Below, in pieces: positions 38,275-47,289 of a stretch of DNA of 64,000 bases (position 1 is the first letter of the stretch; each line of letters begins with the position of its first letter). The notes under the pieces were generated by a model. It was given only the letters and a program-made list of their open reading frames with translations. It did no database searches and was not told the DNA's origin. The stretch is taken from positions 124,001-188,000 of the forward strand of contig JACJNW010000022.1 in the NCBI GenBank assembly GCA_014695195.1. Reading direction: 5' to 3'. The translations under genes were made by a program, and so were the position numbers. Source of the DNA: Cyanobacteria bacterium FACHB-DQ100 (GTDB lineage: Bacteria > Cyanobacteriota > Cyanobacteriia > Leptolyngbyales > Leptolyngbyaceae).

Positions 38275-38772
38275 ATGATGAACCGTGATCTCTCTTCTCT
38301 CTCTCGTTGGTTAATCAAACGCTCGATCGTGTTAGGAGCATTCTCCTCGATCGCAGTTTTAGCAGGCTGGGCACCGAATCTATCGGCTCCCTCGATCGCC
38401 CAGATGTTTGATTCTTCCGCATCGGCTCAGGAATCTTCATTCACTCGATATGTCCGTTCTGCAGTTGCCCTAGAACAACGTAGACAAGCCCTGCAAAGTC
38501 AACTCCAACAAGCCACAGGCGGAAATGTGCCCAGTGGCGTTTGCCAAAACATCAATCAAGTCAACGGAGGGGCGCGGGATCGAGTTCGTGGCTTGTGTCA
38601 GCAGTTTCGCCAGAGTTTTTACGATATTCTCGCAAGCCAAAATCCCAAACTCACGCCGGAAGAATTTAATTCGTTCCAAAGCCAAGTTGGAAGTCGTCAG
38701 ATGTGCGATCGTGTTGCCCAAGAAGCTCGTCGCCTAAAGCTTGGTGAGATTAGCTGCAAAGACGCAAAATAG
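38275..38772 (+). CDS. secreted hypothetical protein, DUF4168-like
   Basis: From ATG 38275 the protein is 165 aa: MMNRDLSSLSRWLIKRSIVL begins a basic, then hydrophobic N-terminus (VLGAFSSIAVLAGW), a probable signal peptide cleaved near SAPSIAQ or SASAQ. The mature part is helical (FTRYVRSAVALEQRRQALQ) with three or four Cys residues that could form disulfides. The FTRYVRSAVALE segment recalls DUF4168 proteins, but the match is partial. Starts at ATG 38260 or TTG 38230 are also in frame. Function unknown. Confidence 0.6.
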   Translation: MMNRDLSSLSRWLIKRSIVLGAFSSIAVLAGWAPNLSAPSIAQMFDSSASAQESSFTRYVRSAVALEQRRQALQSQLQQATGGNVPSGVCQNINQVNGGARDRVRGLCQQFRQSFYDILASQNPKLTPEEFNSFQSQVGSRQMCDRVAQEARRLKLGEISCKDAK

Positions 38773-38883
38773 CAAACCTCTTTATCACTAAACACGGTAG
38801 AAGAAATCCCCTTCTAGCGTGTTTTGTATTAATTTACACGCCGTGGTTTAAATCGGAGTACGATCGCAGCGGCGATTCGAGCA

Positions 38884-39030
38884 ATGCAGAATGAAGACAG
38901 CAAAAACGGCGAAGCTGGAATCATTCACACAGCACCGAAAGCTGGCGTAAAAATATCACCCGACTTAGAAGCTTATCTAAATCGGGTGGAAGATGAGATC
39001 GAGCTTATGGTTGCTCGACCACTAAAATAG
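38884..39030 (+). CDS. small ORF, 48 aa
   Basis: ATG 38884 to TAG 39030, starting MQNEDSKNGEAG and ending EDEIELMVARPLK. The composition is protein-like (acidic, with an amphipathic C-terminal helix), but no ribosome site is obvious and I know no homologue. It occupies most of the gap between the DUF4168-like gene and thrC (opposite strand). Confidence 0.3.
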   Translation: MQNEDSKNGEAGIIHTAPKAGVKISPDLEAYLNRVEDEIELMVARPLK

Positions 39031-39039
39031 GTACTTTAA

Positions 39040-40161
39040 TTAGAATCCCATTGCTCCCGCAACCGCACTTAAATCAGGGTCAATTCCTTGCTTGAAGTTA
39101 TTTTCGCTGAACTTGATTGCTGAATCCGGGTCTTTCAAACCGTTTCCAGTCAGGACACAAACGACAGTTGCCCCAGTTGGAACTTGATCTTTCACCTTTA
39201 GCAATCCTGCTACTGATGCAGCACTCGCAGGCTCACAGAAAATGCCTTCATTTGCTGCCAGCATTCGATAAGCTGTCAGAATTTCTTCATCAGTCACGGC
39301 ATTAAAGCTACTTTGGCTTGCATCTCGAACCGCGATCGCTCGATTCCAGTTCGCCGGATTCCCAATCCGAATCGCCGTCGCTAAGGTTTCTGGATGCGTA
39401 AATGGTTCTCCCTTGACCAGCGGAGATGCACCTGCCGCTTGGAACCCCATCATTTTTGGCAATTTCGACGATCGACCTTCCTGGTGGTACTGACAAAATC
39501 CCATCCAGTACGCGCTAATATTTCCGGCATTGCCCACCGGAATACAAAGCCAGTCGGGGGCATCACCCAAGACATCAACGACTTCAAATGCCGCCGTTTT
39601 TTGTCCTTCCAGACGATAGGGATTTACCGAATTGACCAAAGTAACGGGATAATTCTGAGACATTTCGCGCACGATTTCTAAGGCGCGATCGAAGTTGCCT
39701 TTAATCGATAAAACTTCGGCTCCATATAACAGCGCTTGTGCCAGTTTACCCAAAGCTACATAGCCATCAGGAATCAGTACAAACGCCCGCATTCCACCGC
39801 GACGAGCGTAAGCTGCCGCCGCTGCTGAAGTATTTCCGGTACTCGCACAGATCACCGCTTCTGCCCCTGCCTCCTTCGCCTTTGAGATCGCCATTGTCAT
39901 ACCGCGATCTTTGAAGCTTCCCGTCGGATTTAAGCCGTCGTACTTGACAAAAACTTGCACCTGACGACCGATCGCTTGCGAGATTGCAGGCACCGGGATC
40001 AAGGGCGTATTGCCTTCGTGCAGGGTCACAACAGGCGTTTGATCGGTTACGGGCAGGTAGCGTCGATAGCCGTGAATTAAACCGCGCCAGGGTTGGACTC
40101 TAGGCAGTTCTTCAGAGGGAGAGGGATTTGCAAGAGACAGGCGTAAGGTCACAGGAATCAA
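39040..40161 (-). CDS. thrC: threonine synthase
   Basis: 373-aa PLP enzyme converting O-phosphohomoserine to threonine. The PLP lysine is K84 in [14 protein letters not shown]; phosphate-binding [15 protein letters not shown] and the [15 protein letters not shown] loop are typical. Length fits the class without the SAM-binding N-terminal extension of plant enzymes. The first 40 residues ([14 protein letters not shown]) match cyanobacterial ThrC. Single gene; divergent from the 80-aa protein gene, sharing a 225-bp promoter region. Confidence 0.95.
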   Translation of the reverse strand: MIPVTLRLSLANPSPSEELPRVQPWRGLIHGYRRYLPVTDQTPVVTLHEGNTPLIPVPAISQAIGRQVQVFVKYDGLNPTGSFKDRGMTMAISKAKEAGAEAVICASTGNTSAAAAAYARRGGMRAFVLIPDGYVALGKLAQALLYGAEVLSIKGNFDRALEIVREMSQNYPVTLVNSVNPYRLEGQKTAAFEVVDVLGDAPDWLCIPVGNAGNISAYWMGFCQYHQEGRSSKLPKMMGFQAAGASPLVKGEPFTHPETLATAIRIGNPANWNRAIAVRDASQSSFNAVTDEEILTAYRMLAANEGIFCEPASAASVAGLLKVKDQVPTGATVVCVLTGNGLKDPDSAIKFSENNFKQGIDPDLSAVAGAMGF

Positions 40162-40386
40162 TCTTTAGAGGGTGAAATACAGTGGCAATATTCTAGTGTA
40201 CTGTGTTTAGCGGCTTCAAATGCAGCCAGATTTTAATCGTTAATCACCAGATTCTGTGATTTCGGAATTTCTTCTGGAACTGAGGGAATCTGCTATCGTC
40301 TAAAAGTGGATACCAGAATACAAACTTCTGTTAAGTTTGAGTTAAGATCTTCTGGTGGTGTGAGTAAGTACAAATTACTAATCAAT

Positions 40387-40629
40387 ATGAACGCTTCAAA
40401 CGGACAACTTAGTAACACTGCGGTCTGCGGTTCTCAGCGGGGTGCATCTGAAATCACGAACACGTACTCGTGTAGCGTGGCTATCGCGCAGGAGAAGATC
40501 AAATTGCTCTATCCTGTTGATCAACAAGCCAAGTTCTTCGACCTGCAAGCGGAGGCTGATCTGCTCCTCAAACAGCTTCAAGCCCTCAAACAGCAGCGAA
40601 CAGAGCAACCGGTTAGCCCAGTTTCATAG
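40387..40629 (+). CDS. small conserved-looking hypothetical protein, 80 aa
   Basis: ATG 40387 (MNASNGQLSNTAVCGSQRGA) is chosen over the in-frame upstream start at 40306, whose 27 extra residues look like noncoding DNA. A C-terminal helix, AEADLLLKQLQALKQQR, is predicted to be a coiled coil. No membrane segment. A very strong terminator hairpin follows 6 bp after the stop, which supports an expressed gene. Function not recognised. Confidence 0.65.
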   Translation: MNASNGQLSNTAVCGSQRGASEITNTYSCSVAIAQEKIKLLYPVDQQAKFFDLQAEADLLLKQLQALKQQRTEQPVSPVS

Positions 40630-40635
40630 AGTTCC

Positions 40636-40688
40636 GAAGAGGTGAGAAATAGAGAGAAACTGTAACACTCTCTATTTCTCACCTCTTC
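40636..40688 (+). terminator. perfect 21-bp stem hairpin
   Basis: GAAGAGGTGAGAAATAGAGA plus G (40636-40656) is exactly complementary to 40668-40688, with an 11-nt loop. No U-run follows. It ends the 80-aa protein gene and stands before the membrane protein gene at 40736; it may act on both strands. Confidence 0.75.
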
Positions 40689-40735
40689 CACTTTGAACGA
40701 TATACTGATTCAGTCATTACTACGAACGTTTTAAT

Positions 40736-41335
40736 ATGCGATCGTTTTGGGCTGATCCGTATTTGTGGATTCATCTTGCAGGGATTGCAGCCGTGCCGCT
40801 GTCCCTGCTTGTTTGTTTATTAGGGTTGGCAGCAGGTGATCCGATTTTGCCGCCTTGGTTGGAACTAGGACTCGTTGCGATCGCGGGCATTGCGCCGATC
40901 GCCTGGATGCAGCTTCAAAAACCCTTCTATATCTATAGTCTGCTAGCAGTGGCGCTCCGTCCTTCTCAGCTAACCGAAGCACAAAGAAAGATTTTGGCAA
41001 TGTTTGTCGCTCGTCGCAATCCGATCGCGGTTGGAGTTGCGGCGTTTGTTTTATTTCTGGCACTGAAGCAGATTTACGCAATCGCGCCGATCGCAGAAGC
41101 AATCACCCCGATTCCAGCTAGAGGCTCAGGGCTAATTGTGGCAGCGCTTGGATTTTTTGCAGCTAACTTATTTCTACAAGTGCCGCTTAGCGTTCTGCTG
41201 GTGATGCTATCGAGCGAGGCAGAAGTGGCGCAGATTCAGCCGATCGAGGTTGATCAGATTCCCAACCGTCTCTTCGTGTTCGGATTTCCGGTTAATGCGA
41301 TCGTCCCGCCGCTTAGAGTGGATTCCACGACTTAA
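40736..41335 (+). CDS. cyanobacterial low-complexity-tail membrane protein
   Basis: 199 aa. It starts MRSFWADPYLWIHLAGIAAV and has four or five hydrophobic helices (about 10-30, 43-60, 96-115, 132-160). The opening W-x-DPYLWIHLAG and ILPPWLELGLV are characteristic of a cyanobacteria-specific family with a variable tail; here the tail (EVAQIQPIEVDQIPNRLFVF) is short. Probably in the thylakoid or plasma membrane. Function unknown. Confidence 0.72.
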   Translation: MRSFWADPYLWIHLAGIAAVPLSLLVCLLGLAAGDPILPPWLELGLVAIAGIAPIAWMQLQKPFYIYSLLAVALRPSQLTEAQRKILAMFVARRNPIAVGVAAFVLFLALKQIYAIAPIAEAITPIPARGSGLIVAALGFFAANLFLQVPLSVLLVMLSSEAEVAQIQPIEVDQIPNRLFVFGFPVNAIVPPLRVDSTT

Positions 41336-41431
41336 AAAGATCGTCTGGATTAGAGCAAATCGACTTAGGATAAAGAAAGGAACTTTACAGCAAAGCTCCG
41401 GCTCTATCCGCGATCGTCTCTGCTTAAAATC

Positions 41432-41671
41432 ATGGCTTTTTTTCGTCAATACATTGCCCCGCTGATTGTCGTTTTGGTGTTTGTGTTCTCGCTGGTTGTC
41501 GTCAGTGCGCGGATTTTCCTGCCGAATGATATGGCAGCCCCCGCTCCGATCGAGGAAGCGAACCCGGCCAGCGATAAGGCTCAGATTCCTGATGCCGATG
41601 CAGTCGCAGGGTTACCGCCGAACCTTGCACCCTTTATTCAAGGGTTGCCCAACGATCCGACCCAACTCTAA
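41432..41671 (+). CDS. small single-pass membrane protein
   Basis: 79 aa: MAFFRQYIAPLIVVLVFVFS forms one N-terminal membrane helix, followed by a Pro/Ala-rich acidic part. It precedes the GNAT gene by 5 bp on the same strand, so both are probably co-transcribed. Not recognised as a named family. Confidence 0.6.
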   Translation: MAFFRQYIAPLIVVLVFVFSLVVVSARIFLPNDMAAPAPIEEANPASDKAQIPDADAVAGLPPNLAPFIQGLPNDPTQL

Positions 41672-41676
41672 AGGCA

Positions 41677-42147
41677 GTGACGGAATTCATTCCAGGGTAT
41701 TCGCTTGAACGCGGCACAGGCTCTAGACGCGAACGTGATCGTCTACTAAGCTTTATGCAGTCTACCTATCGTGAACTCTTCAAGGGTGAATTTTCTCAGC
41801 TTGAAGACGCGATCGACCGATTTTTTTCACCCGAAACGCCGCTCGTCTGGGTGCAAGGATCGAATGAATCAAGCTGGAACCCGATCGCTGGACTGTGGCT
41901 CGGAAGCGCGATCGATCAGGGCAGTGGTGATCGACAGGCTCATATTTTGTTGCTGTATGTCATGCCAGATCATCGACGGAAGGGAATAGGAGCGGCGCTA
42001 GTGCGCTACGCTGAAACATGGGCAAAGTTACGCGGCGATCGGCAAATCGGGCTGCAAGTGTTTGAAACAAATTTGCCTGCACTCGGACTTTACCGCGTTC
42101 TGGGATACGAAACTCAGTCGCGGTGGATGACCAAATCGATCGAATAG
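41677..42147 (+). CDS. GNAT family N-acetyltransferase
   Basis: 156 aa, GTG start at 41677. The acetyl-CoA binding motif is VMPDHRRKGIGAALVRYAET near residue 90, followed by the GNAT motif B QVFETNLPALGLYRVLGYE. Substrate unknown. It appears in a row with the small membrane protein and the HEAT-repeat gene (18-bp gap), suggesting one transcription unit. Confidence 0.85.
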   Translation: MTEFIPGYSLERGTGSRRERDRLLSFMQSTYRELFKGEFSQLEDAIDRFFSPETPLVWVQGSNESSWNPIAGLWLGSAIDQGSGDRQAHILLLYVMPDHRRKGIGAALVRYAETWAKLRGDRQIGLQVFETNLPALGLYRVLGYETQSRWMTKSIE

Positions 42148-42165
42148 CTGGATAAAATACTTCTT

Positions 42166-42921
42166 ATGTATAGCGATGACGATTTAACCGTTCTAGATAT
42201 TGAAGCGGATTTGGAAGACCCGTTGGATCACATTCCGGCAATCGCTGATGAAGTCACGCCGAAACCGGATGCGGATGCGATGTTGCCGTTGCTGGACGCA
42301 TCCGATATTCAGCAGCGAATGCTAGCGGCGCGGGTGTTTTGCGATGTGCAGGACGATCGGGCGATTCCGCAGTTAATTACGCTGTTAAGCGATCCCTGTC
42401 CGCTGGTGCGAGTAAGTGCAGCGTATGCGCTGGGTCGAAATCCGAGTCCTGATGCGGTTGAGCCGTTAATCGATCGCTATCGTCAAGATTGGAATGGCTA
42501 TGTGCGAAAAGGAATTGTCTGGGCATTGGGAAATTGTCGCGATCGCCGATCGCTCGATACGTTAATCGAGGCGCTGAAAACGGATATCTCTGCGGTTAGG
42601 TTGTGGGCGGCGAGTTCTTTGGCACAGATGGCAACGTTGGGATATGAGGTTGTAGTTGCGGCTGTACCGCCATTAATTGAGGCGTTGCGGCGCGATCCAG
42701 TGGCGGCGATTCGCAGTAATTGCGCGTGGTCGCTGGGTGAGTTATGCCGCGAAATGCCCTCGAATGTGGTATACGCAACCGCGATCGATGCCTTGATTGA
42801 AGCGTTTGCGGAAGACGAAGATAGCGGAGTGCGTGAGGATGCAAAAGCCTCAATGCTGAAGGTTGGCGATGCACGAGGCTTGCAGGTGATTGAGACGCTA
42901 GAGCAAGAGGATTGGTTCTAG
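42166..42921 (+). CDS. HEAT-repeat protein (phycobilisome lyase-like family)
   Basis: 251 aa with an acidic N-terminal 45 residues and five or six HEAT/PBS-lyase repeats (LVRVSAAYALGRNPSPDAVE, YVRKGIVWALGNCRDRRSLD, AVRLWAASSLAQM, AIRSNCAWSLGEL, GVREDAKASMLKVGD). Such repeats mediate protein binding, and in cyanobacteria they occur in bilin lyases CpcE/F and in NblB. There is no clear sign of a CpcE-type catalytic partner beside it. Its end overlaps the M41-like gene on the other strand by 4 bp. Confidence 0.82.
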   Translation: MYSDDDLTVLDIEADLEDPLDHIPAIADEVTPKPDADAMLPLLDASDIQQRMLAARVFCDVQDDRAIPQLITLLSDPCPLVRVSAAYALGRNPSPDAVEPLIDRYRQDWNGYVRKGIVWALGNCRDRRSLDTLIEALKTDISAVRLWAASSLAQMATLGYEVVVAAVPPLIEALRRDPVAAIRSNCAWSLGELCREMPSNVVYATAIDALIEAFAEDEDSGVREDAKASMLKVGDARGLQVIETLEQEDWF

Positions 42922-43595
42922 TCTGCGTTTTGAATCGCGCGGCAGCACTGTTCGATCGATTGCCTTTCCCGCAGTGCTGTCACAAGCGCATCGTAAGCCG
43001 CTTGATGGTTCTGCAAAAGCTCTTTGGCTCTGAGAATCGATAATCGCTCACGTTGGGGCAGCTCAGAAGCGGGAATGCCTAACTTCACTAACGTCTGACG
43101 AAATTTTTGGCGATCGTCCGTCCCGCCCTCAGAATTTCCAAAGGCTAACTGCTCTGCCGCAATTCCCGCCATCCACACCGTACAATAACGCTCGATCAGT
43201 TGAGCCGACAGCTTGCCTTGCTTTAATTCCGATTCAAGTTCTTGCGTGTCAAACTGCACGCCGCCTTGCCCGGATCGACCTTGTCGAAAGGCTTCCCAAG
43301 CGTTCAAGGTATAGCTCACAACCGGAATTTCAAGCTGTTGCGCTGTAAGAAAATGTCCGGCTTCGTGGCGTAGAACGCGATCGCGATATTCTGGTGAAAA
43401 ACTGGCGAACCAGTCGAGCGCGATTGAGCCAAATTTCCCCTGCAATTGAAACGAATCCAGCGTCGCCAGTCCCAAAATGCTGAAGGCTGCGATCGCGGGA
43501 ACCGCAGGTGGAATGTGCAGCAGTGGACTGAGCAACGTCGAAAGCGTCATGCCAAAAATACCAATGGCAACGAGATTTAGAGCCGTTTGATTCAT
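42918..43595 (-). CDS. FtsH-peptidase-like (M41) protein without AAA domain
   Basis: 225 aa. Two hydrophobic N-terminal helices (about 5-25, 28-48) precede a zinc peptidase region with HEAGHFLTAQQLEIPVVSYT near residue 77; HEAGH is the M41 zinc site. The third ligand is expected around GNSEGGTDDRQKF near 153. The AAA ATPase part of FtsH is lacking. A cyanobacterial/plastid family with this layout exists; substrates are not known. Start ATGA overlaps the stop of the M15 carboxypeptidase gene by 4 bp. Confidence 0.78.
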   Translation of the reverse strand: MNQTALNLVAIGIFGMTLSTLLSPLLHIPPAVPAIAAFSILGLATLDSFQLQGKFGSIALDWFASFSPEYRDRVLRHEAGHFLTAQQLEIPVVSYTLNAWEAFRQGRSGQGGVQFDTQELESELKQGKLSAQLIERYCTVWMAGIAAEQLAFGNSEGGTDDRQKFRQTLVKLGIPASELPQRERLSILRAKELLQNHQAAYDALVTALRERQSIEQCCRAIQNAD

Positions 43596-44407
43596 GGTGA
43601 GGGACTGGGAGAAGGGGAAGCTTGCTGTTGCTGAAACTCTTTCGATTTGTAGAAGGTTTCTAAACTGGCTTTATCTCCGACAAACCGCCAATGCCAGGGT
43701 TCATAAGTTACCCCCTGCTTGTTTCCTTTGGGAAAAGACAACTCAAAGTTAAATCGGGTAGCATTCTTGCTGAGCCACTGAAACGCGGGCGTTTTTTCAA
43801 AATCTGGACTGAGATTCGTGGCAGGAACATTGCCATCCCCGATGTCGATCGCATAACCCGTGTGATGTTCACTGTATCCGGGTGGGGCGCTCACTAAAGC
43901 CCGCTCCTGTAGCGTTTGCGATCGCTCTGCTTTGATCTCGAAATAAATTTGCTGTTGTGCGCTAATTGATCGAAATGCTGAAATCGGATTCAGAATGACT
44001 TCTTCTGCACTCGCTGCTGCCGCCATCTCTCGAAACGCTCTTGCAGCAGGACTCCGCATCTTCATGGCTCCATCGGCGCTGATGGGTTCTAACTCAGATT
44101 TTGGCGCTTCAGGATAGGCAAAATGATTGAGAAGGCGCTCATCTGCGGATTGGGGACTGAGCGAAGCAGCCGGAGAAGGAGATGCTGCGACAGTGGGATT
44201 GCTGCGAGTTTGTGCAGCTTGATACGCAAACCAGCCGCCGCCAGACAGCAGCGCGATCGTACCGAATCCCCCCAGCCCCCATAGCCAGGGAAGCAGTTGA
44301 GATTTCGGTTTAGCTAATTCAACCACCGTTTCACGTTCCGCGATCGGGATATCGTCAAACGATGGCGGATCCTGCTGCGACTTTCCCGGTTGGCTGGCGT
44401 TACTCAA
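43592..44407 (-). CDS. D-alanyl-D-alanine carboxypeptidase, peptidase M15 (VanY-like)
   Basis: 271 aa. An N-terminal Pro/Lys-rich cytoplasmic stretch and one membrane helix (about 39-60) anchor it; the periplasmic domain has SEHHTGYAIDIGDG near residue 181 with the zinc His/Asp, and YEPWHWRFVG near 244 with the last His and base. These are the VanY/DacY motifs. Cleaves the terminal D-Ala of peptidoglycan. Its coupling with the M41-like gene suggests a joint role at the envelope (inference). Confidence 0.87.
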   Translation of the reverse strand: MSNASQPGKSQQDPPSFDDIPIAERETVVELAKPKSQLLPWLWGLGGFGTIALLSGGGWFAYQAAQTRSNPTVAASPSPAASLSPQSADERLLNHFAYPEAPKSELEPISADGAMKMRSPAARAFREMAAAASAEEVILNPISAFRSISAQQQIYFEIKAERSQTLQERALVSAPPGYSEHHTGYAIDIGDGNVPATNLSPDFEKTPAFQWLSKNATRFNFELSFPKGNKQGVTYEPWHWRFVGDKASLETFYKSKEFQQQQASPSPSPSP

Positions 44408-44511
44408 AACGTCATCTCCTCAACGTTACTTTACATAGTATGTCAGGTGAACGAATGATCGCACATTAGAGACGCGCCAAGAAGCCGTAGTTCCCCGTAC
44501 AACGCTGCCAA

Positions 44512-45828
44512 TTATTGTCCTGTATACTGAACCCGATAAATTCGATTGTTTGCTTCGTCGGTAAATAAAAGACTGCCATCATTTAGAACGAGCAATCCAA
44601 CCGGCCTACCCCAAGTCGTTGGGATTTTTGGATCAAGTAGAAATCCAGTGAGAAAGTCTTCGTACTGCCCTTGAGGCCGACCCTCGCTAAACGGCACGAA
44701 CACGATTTTATACCCGGTTCCTTGTGAACGATTCCACGATCCTCGGAAGGCGACAAACGCACCGTTGCGATACTTTTCTGGAAAGGTATTGCCTGTATAA
44801 AAGCGCAGTCCTAATGCAGCAGAATGCGCCTCAAATAAAACATCAGGAGTGCGAGTCTTTGCCGCGAGATCAGGACGAGTGCTCTTACCATCGGCTTTCA
44901 GGTGACGGGGATCTAGACGATCGGGGCTGAGATAAGCGTAGGGCCAGCCGTAGAATGCGCCCGCTTCGACCTGAGTGAGATAATCGGGGACTAAGCCATC
45001 TCCGAGGTTGTCACGTTCGTTTACCGTGGCGAATAATGTTCCAGTTTGGGGGTTGAAGTCGAGTCCAACTGGATTTCTCAGCCCAGCGGCAAAGGTCTGC
45101 CGATCGCTCCCGTCTAAATTCATCACCTGAATCGAGGCGCGGGGTAAAGGTTCTTCATCGGCATTTGATCGCGATCCGACAGAAACGTAAAGCTTCTGTC
45201 CGTCAGGGGATGCTACAACATTTCTCGTCCAGTGCTGGTTATACCCTTGTCCTGGAAGCTCTGTAATTTTTTCGCCTCGTCCTGAAATTTGATTATTTAC
45301 GTAGGGAAACCGTAGAACTGCGTCAGTGTTGCCGACAAAAAACGAATCACCTGCAAACGTCATTCCAAGCGGTAAATTTAATCCGTTTTCGGCGGTGGCA
45401 AAGGGTCTACGGCTAAACACAGCACCATCTCGGTGCTGAAGCAGCATAATCCGGTTTTGGCGAGTTTCAGTCACCAAGACCTCGCCGTTCGGAGTAAGTG
45501 CTAGCCAGCGCGGTCGATCGAGTCCTTCGGCAAAGACATTGACCGTGAATCCTGCCGGAACCCGCAGCACCGGATTGTCTGGAACGGGCACGACAGATGG
45601 AGGCTTTGAAGCTCTATCTGGCTGACTCGGCGGTGGAAGTTGCGCCAAATTCACTCGGAGCGGCTGCGGTTCAAGCACTTCTGTGCGAATTGTGCGGCTT
45701 GGGGTAGAAGAAGCCTGTGCGGGTCGAGGCTCGCTTCCCGTTTCAGAAGGTTGCGTTGTGCAGGCACTTAATGCTGCGATCGCCAGCAGCATTGCAGCGA
45801 AGGCACTTTTAGAAGAACGAATCAGCAT
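44512..45828 (-). CDS. lipoprotein PQQ-dependent sugar (sorbosone) dehydrogenase-like beta-propeller
   Basis: 438 aa. The signal peptide ends in a lipobox ALSAC near residue 22. The mature part is a six-bladed propeller of the glucose/sorbosone dehydrogenase family: VNVFAEGLDRPRWLALTPNG near 115, LNLPLGMTFAGD, LRNPVGLDFNPQTGTLFATV with NERDNLGDGLVPDYL, and FVAFRGSWNRSQGTGYKIVF. It would oxidise sugars in the periplasm if PQQ is available; many cyanobacterial members have no known substrate. Monocistronic. Confidence 0.83.
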   Translation of the reverse strand: MLIRSSKSAFAAMLLAIAALSACTTQPSETGSEPRPAQASSTPSRTIRTEVLEPQPLRVNLAQLPPPSQPDRASKPPSVVPVPDNPVLRVPAGFTVNVFAEGLDRPRWLALTPNGEVLVTETRQNRIMLLQHRDGAVFSRRPFATAENGLNLPLGMTFAGDSFFVGNTDAVLRFPYVNNQISGRGEKITELPGQGYNQHWTRNVVASPDGQKLYVSVGSRSNADEEPLPRASIQVMNLDGSDRQTFAAGLRNPVGLDFNPQTGTLFATVNERDNLGDGLVPDYLTQVEAGAFYGWPYAYLSPDRLDPRHLKADGKSTRPDLAAKTRTPDVLFEAHSAALGLRFYTGNTFPEKYRNGAFVAFRGSWNRSQGTGYKIVFVPFSEGRPQGQYEDFLTGFLLDPKIPTTWGRPVGLLVLNDGSLLFTDEANNRIYRVQYTGQ

Positions 45829-46061
45829 GAAGGCAGGAAAACAGTGCAGTTTCTAGCGTACAGATAGAAACACAATTTGACATCTTTGACGAGGTAGATG
45901 TTGCTAATCCTGAAGCCTTTTGCAGAACTGATTGGGAATCGCACATAAACCGCTCAACAAAGTGGGGATTCTTCTTGCATTCTTGCCGGTTCCCCGATAC
46001 GATGAGAATCGAAGAAAAATACGTAAACATTAGCGACAAACCGTAGAATAAGGAGAACACA

Positions 46062-47204
46062 ATGAAGGGTTGGCGGTTCCAGACACAGTGGGCGAAGACT
46101 GCCCAAAGATTTCAAGCATTTTGGACACCTCGATCGCTACGCAAATCAGTCTCACTCTTTGTGATTGGGGTGAGCTTGAGCTTTGCGATCGCGGCTTGCG
46201 GGGGTGGCAATGATGCTTCAACGCCTGCTGCTGGAGGAAATGCCAGTCCGGTTTCCAATTCAGCAAAAGATGTTGAATTGACGCTAGTAAGCTACGCGAT
46301 TCCGAAAGCGGCGCACGATGCAATTATTCCTAAATTTGTCGAGCAGTGGAAAAGAGAGAAAGGTCAAAACGTTACCTTTAAGCAAAGTTATGGGGGTTCT
46401 GGTTCTCAAACCCGCGCGGTGATCGACGGTTTAGAAGCCGACATTACGCATTTGGCGTTAGCCGCCGACACCGAGAAGCTGGTCAAAGCTGGACTGGTGA
46501 ATTCAGGCTGGGAAGCCAGAGTGTCGAATAATGGCACGGTGGCGAAAACGGTAGCAGCGATCGTCGTGCGTCCCGGCAATCCCAAAAATGTTAAAACCTT
46601 CCAAGATTTGACCCGCGATGATGTGAAATGGGTCACGGCTGATCCGAAAACCTCAGGTGGCGCACGCTGGAATTTCCTAGTGTTGTGGAATGATGCCCTC
46701 AAACGCAACAATAATGATGAAGCGAAAGCGAAAGAGTTTGTGACTCAGGCCTACAAGAATGTGGCAGTGTTGGCGAAAGATGCTCGCGAATCAACTGACG
46801 CTTTTGCGAAACAAGGTCAAGGGGATGCGTTGATTCAGTATGAAAACGAAGTCATTCTGGCGAAGCAAAAGGGAGAAGCGCTCGATTATGTTGCGCCCGA
46901 CGTGAATATCTCGATCGATACTCCGGTGGCTATCGTGGATAAAAACGTAGACAAGCATGGAACCCGCGAGGTGGCTGAAGCCTTTGCAAAGTTCTTGTTT
47001 ACTCCCGAAGCCCAGGCTGAATTTCTCAAGCTCGGCTTCCGTCCGCTCGATAGTGCTGCTGGAACGAAAGCGGATACGGCAAAACTGCCTCCTGTAACGA
47101 AATTGTCATCCATTCAGGATTTTGGTGGCTGGAGCAACGTGCAGACGAAATTCTTTGAAGATGGCGGCGTATTTGATCAGACGCTCGCTGCCTCCAAACA
47201 ATAG
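46062..47204 (+). CDS. sbpA: sulfate ABC transporter substrate-binding protein
   Basis: 380-aa lipoprotein. Signal sequence LFVIGVSLSFAIAACGGGND gives a lipobox Cys near residue 46. The family motifs are VELTLVSYAIPKAAHDAIIP, VTFKQSYGGSGSQTRAVIDG, ADITHLALAADTEKLVKAGL, VTADPKTSGGARWNFLVLW and the C-terminal FLKLGFRPLD. AAGGAGA before ATG 46062 is a good ribosome site. Binds periplasmic sulfate or thiosulfate for the CysT-CysW permease encoded next. A hairpin separates it from cysT. Confidence 0.93.
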   Translation: MKGWRFQTQWAKTAQRFQAFWTPRSLRKSVSLFVIGVSLSFAIAACGGGNDASTPAAGGNASPVSNSAKDVELTLVSYAIPKAAHDAIIPKFVEQWKREKGQNVTFKQSYGGSGSQTRAVIDGLEADITHLALAADTEKLVKAGLVNSGWEARVSNNGTVAKTVAAIVVRPGNPKNVKTFQDLTRDDVKWVTADPKTSGGARWNFLVLWNDALKRNNNDEAKAKEFVTQAYKNVAVLAKDARESTDAFAKQGQGDALIQYENEVILAKQKGEALDYVAPDVNISIDTPVAIVDKNVDKHGTREVAEAFAKFLFTPEAQAEFLKLGFRPLDSAAGTKADTAKLPPVTKLSSIQDFGGWSNVQTKFFEDGGVFDQTLAASKQ

Positions 47205-47220
47205 TAGAGTTGATAGTTGA

Positions 47221-47268
47221 TCCGCGATCGCGAAGCGTAGTGTAACTCTCGCTCTTGACGATCGCGGA
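47221..47268 (+). promoter_or_regulatory. intra-operon hairpin between sbpA and cysT
   Basis: TCCGCGATCG (47221-47230) pairs perfectly with CGATCGCGGA (47259-47268) across 28 nt. It lies 16 bp after the sbpA stop and 22 bp before cysT. Such hairpins often raise binding-protein expression over permease genes by mRNA stabilisation or partial termination; here that is inferred. Confidence 0.5.
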
Positions 47269-47289
47269 ATTTCTCATTTGGAGTGATTG

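Noticed and set aside
38067-38318. 83-aa minus-strand ORF between the Uma2 gene and the secreted protein
   Set aside because: Part of it (ESELFYLQEVPENGKKVKKV) looks protein-like, but it lacks a ribosome site and overlaps the N-terminus of the plus-strand gene; too weak to list.
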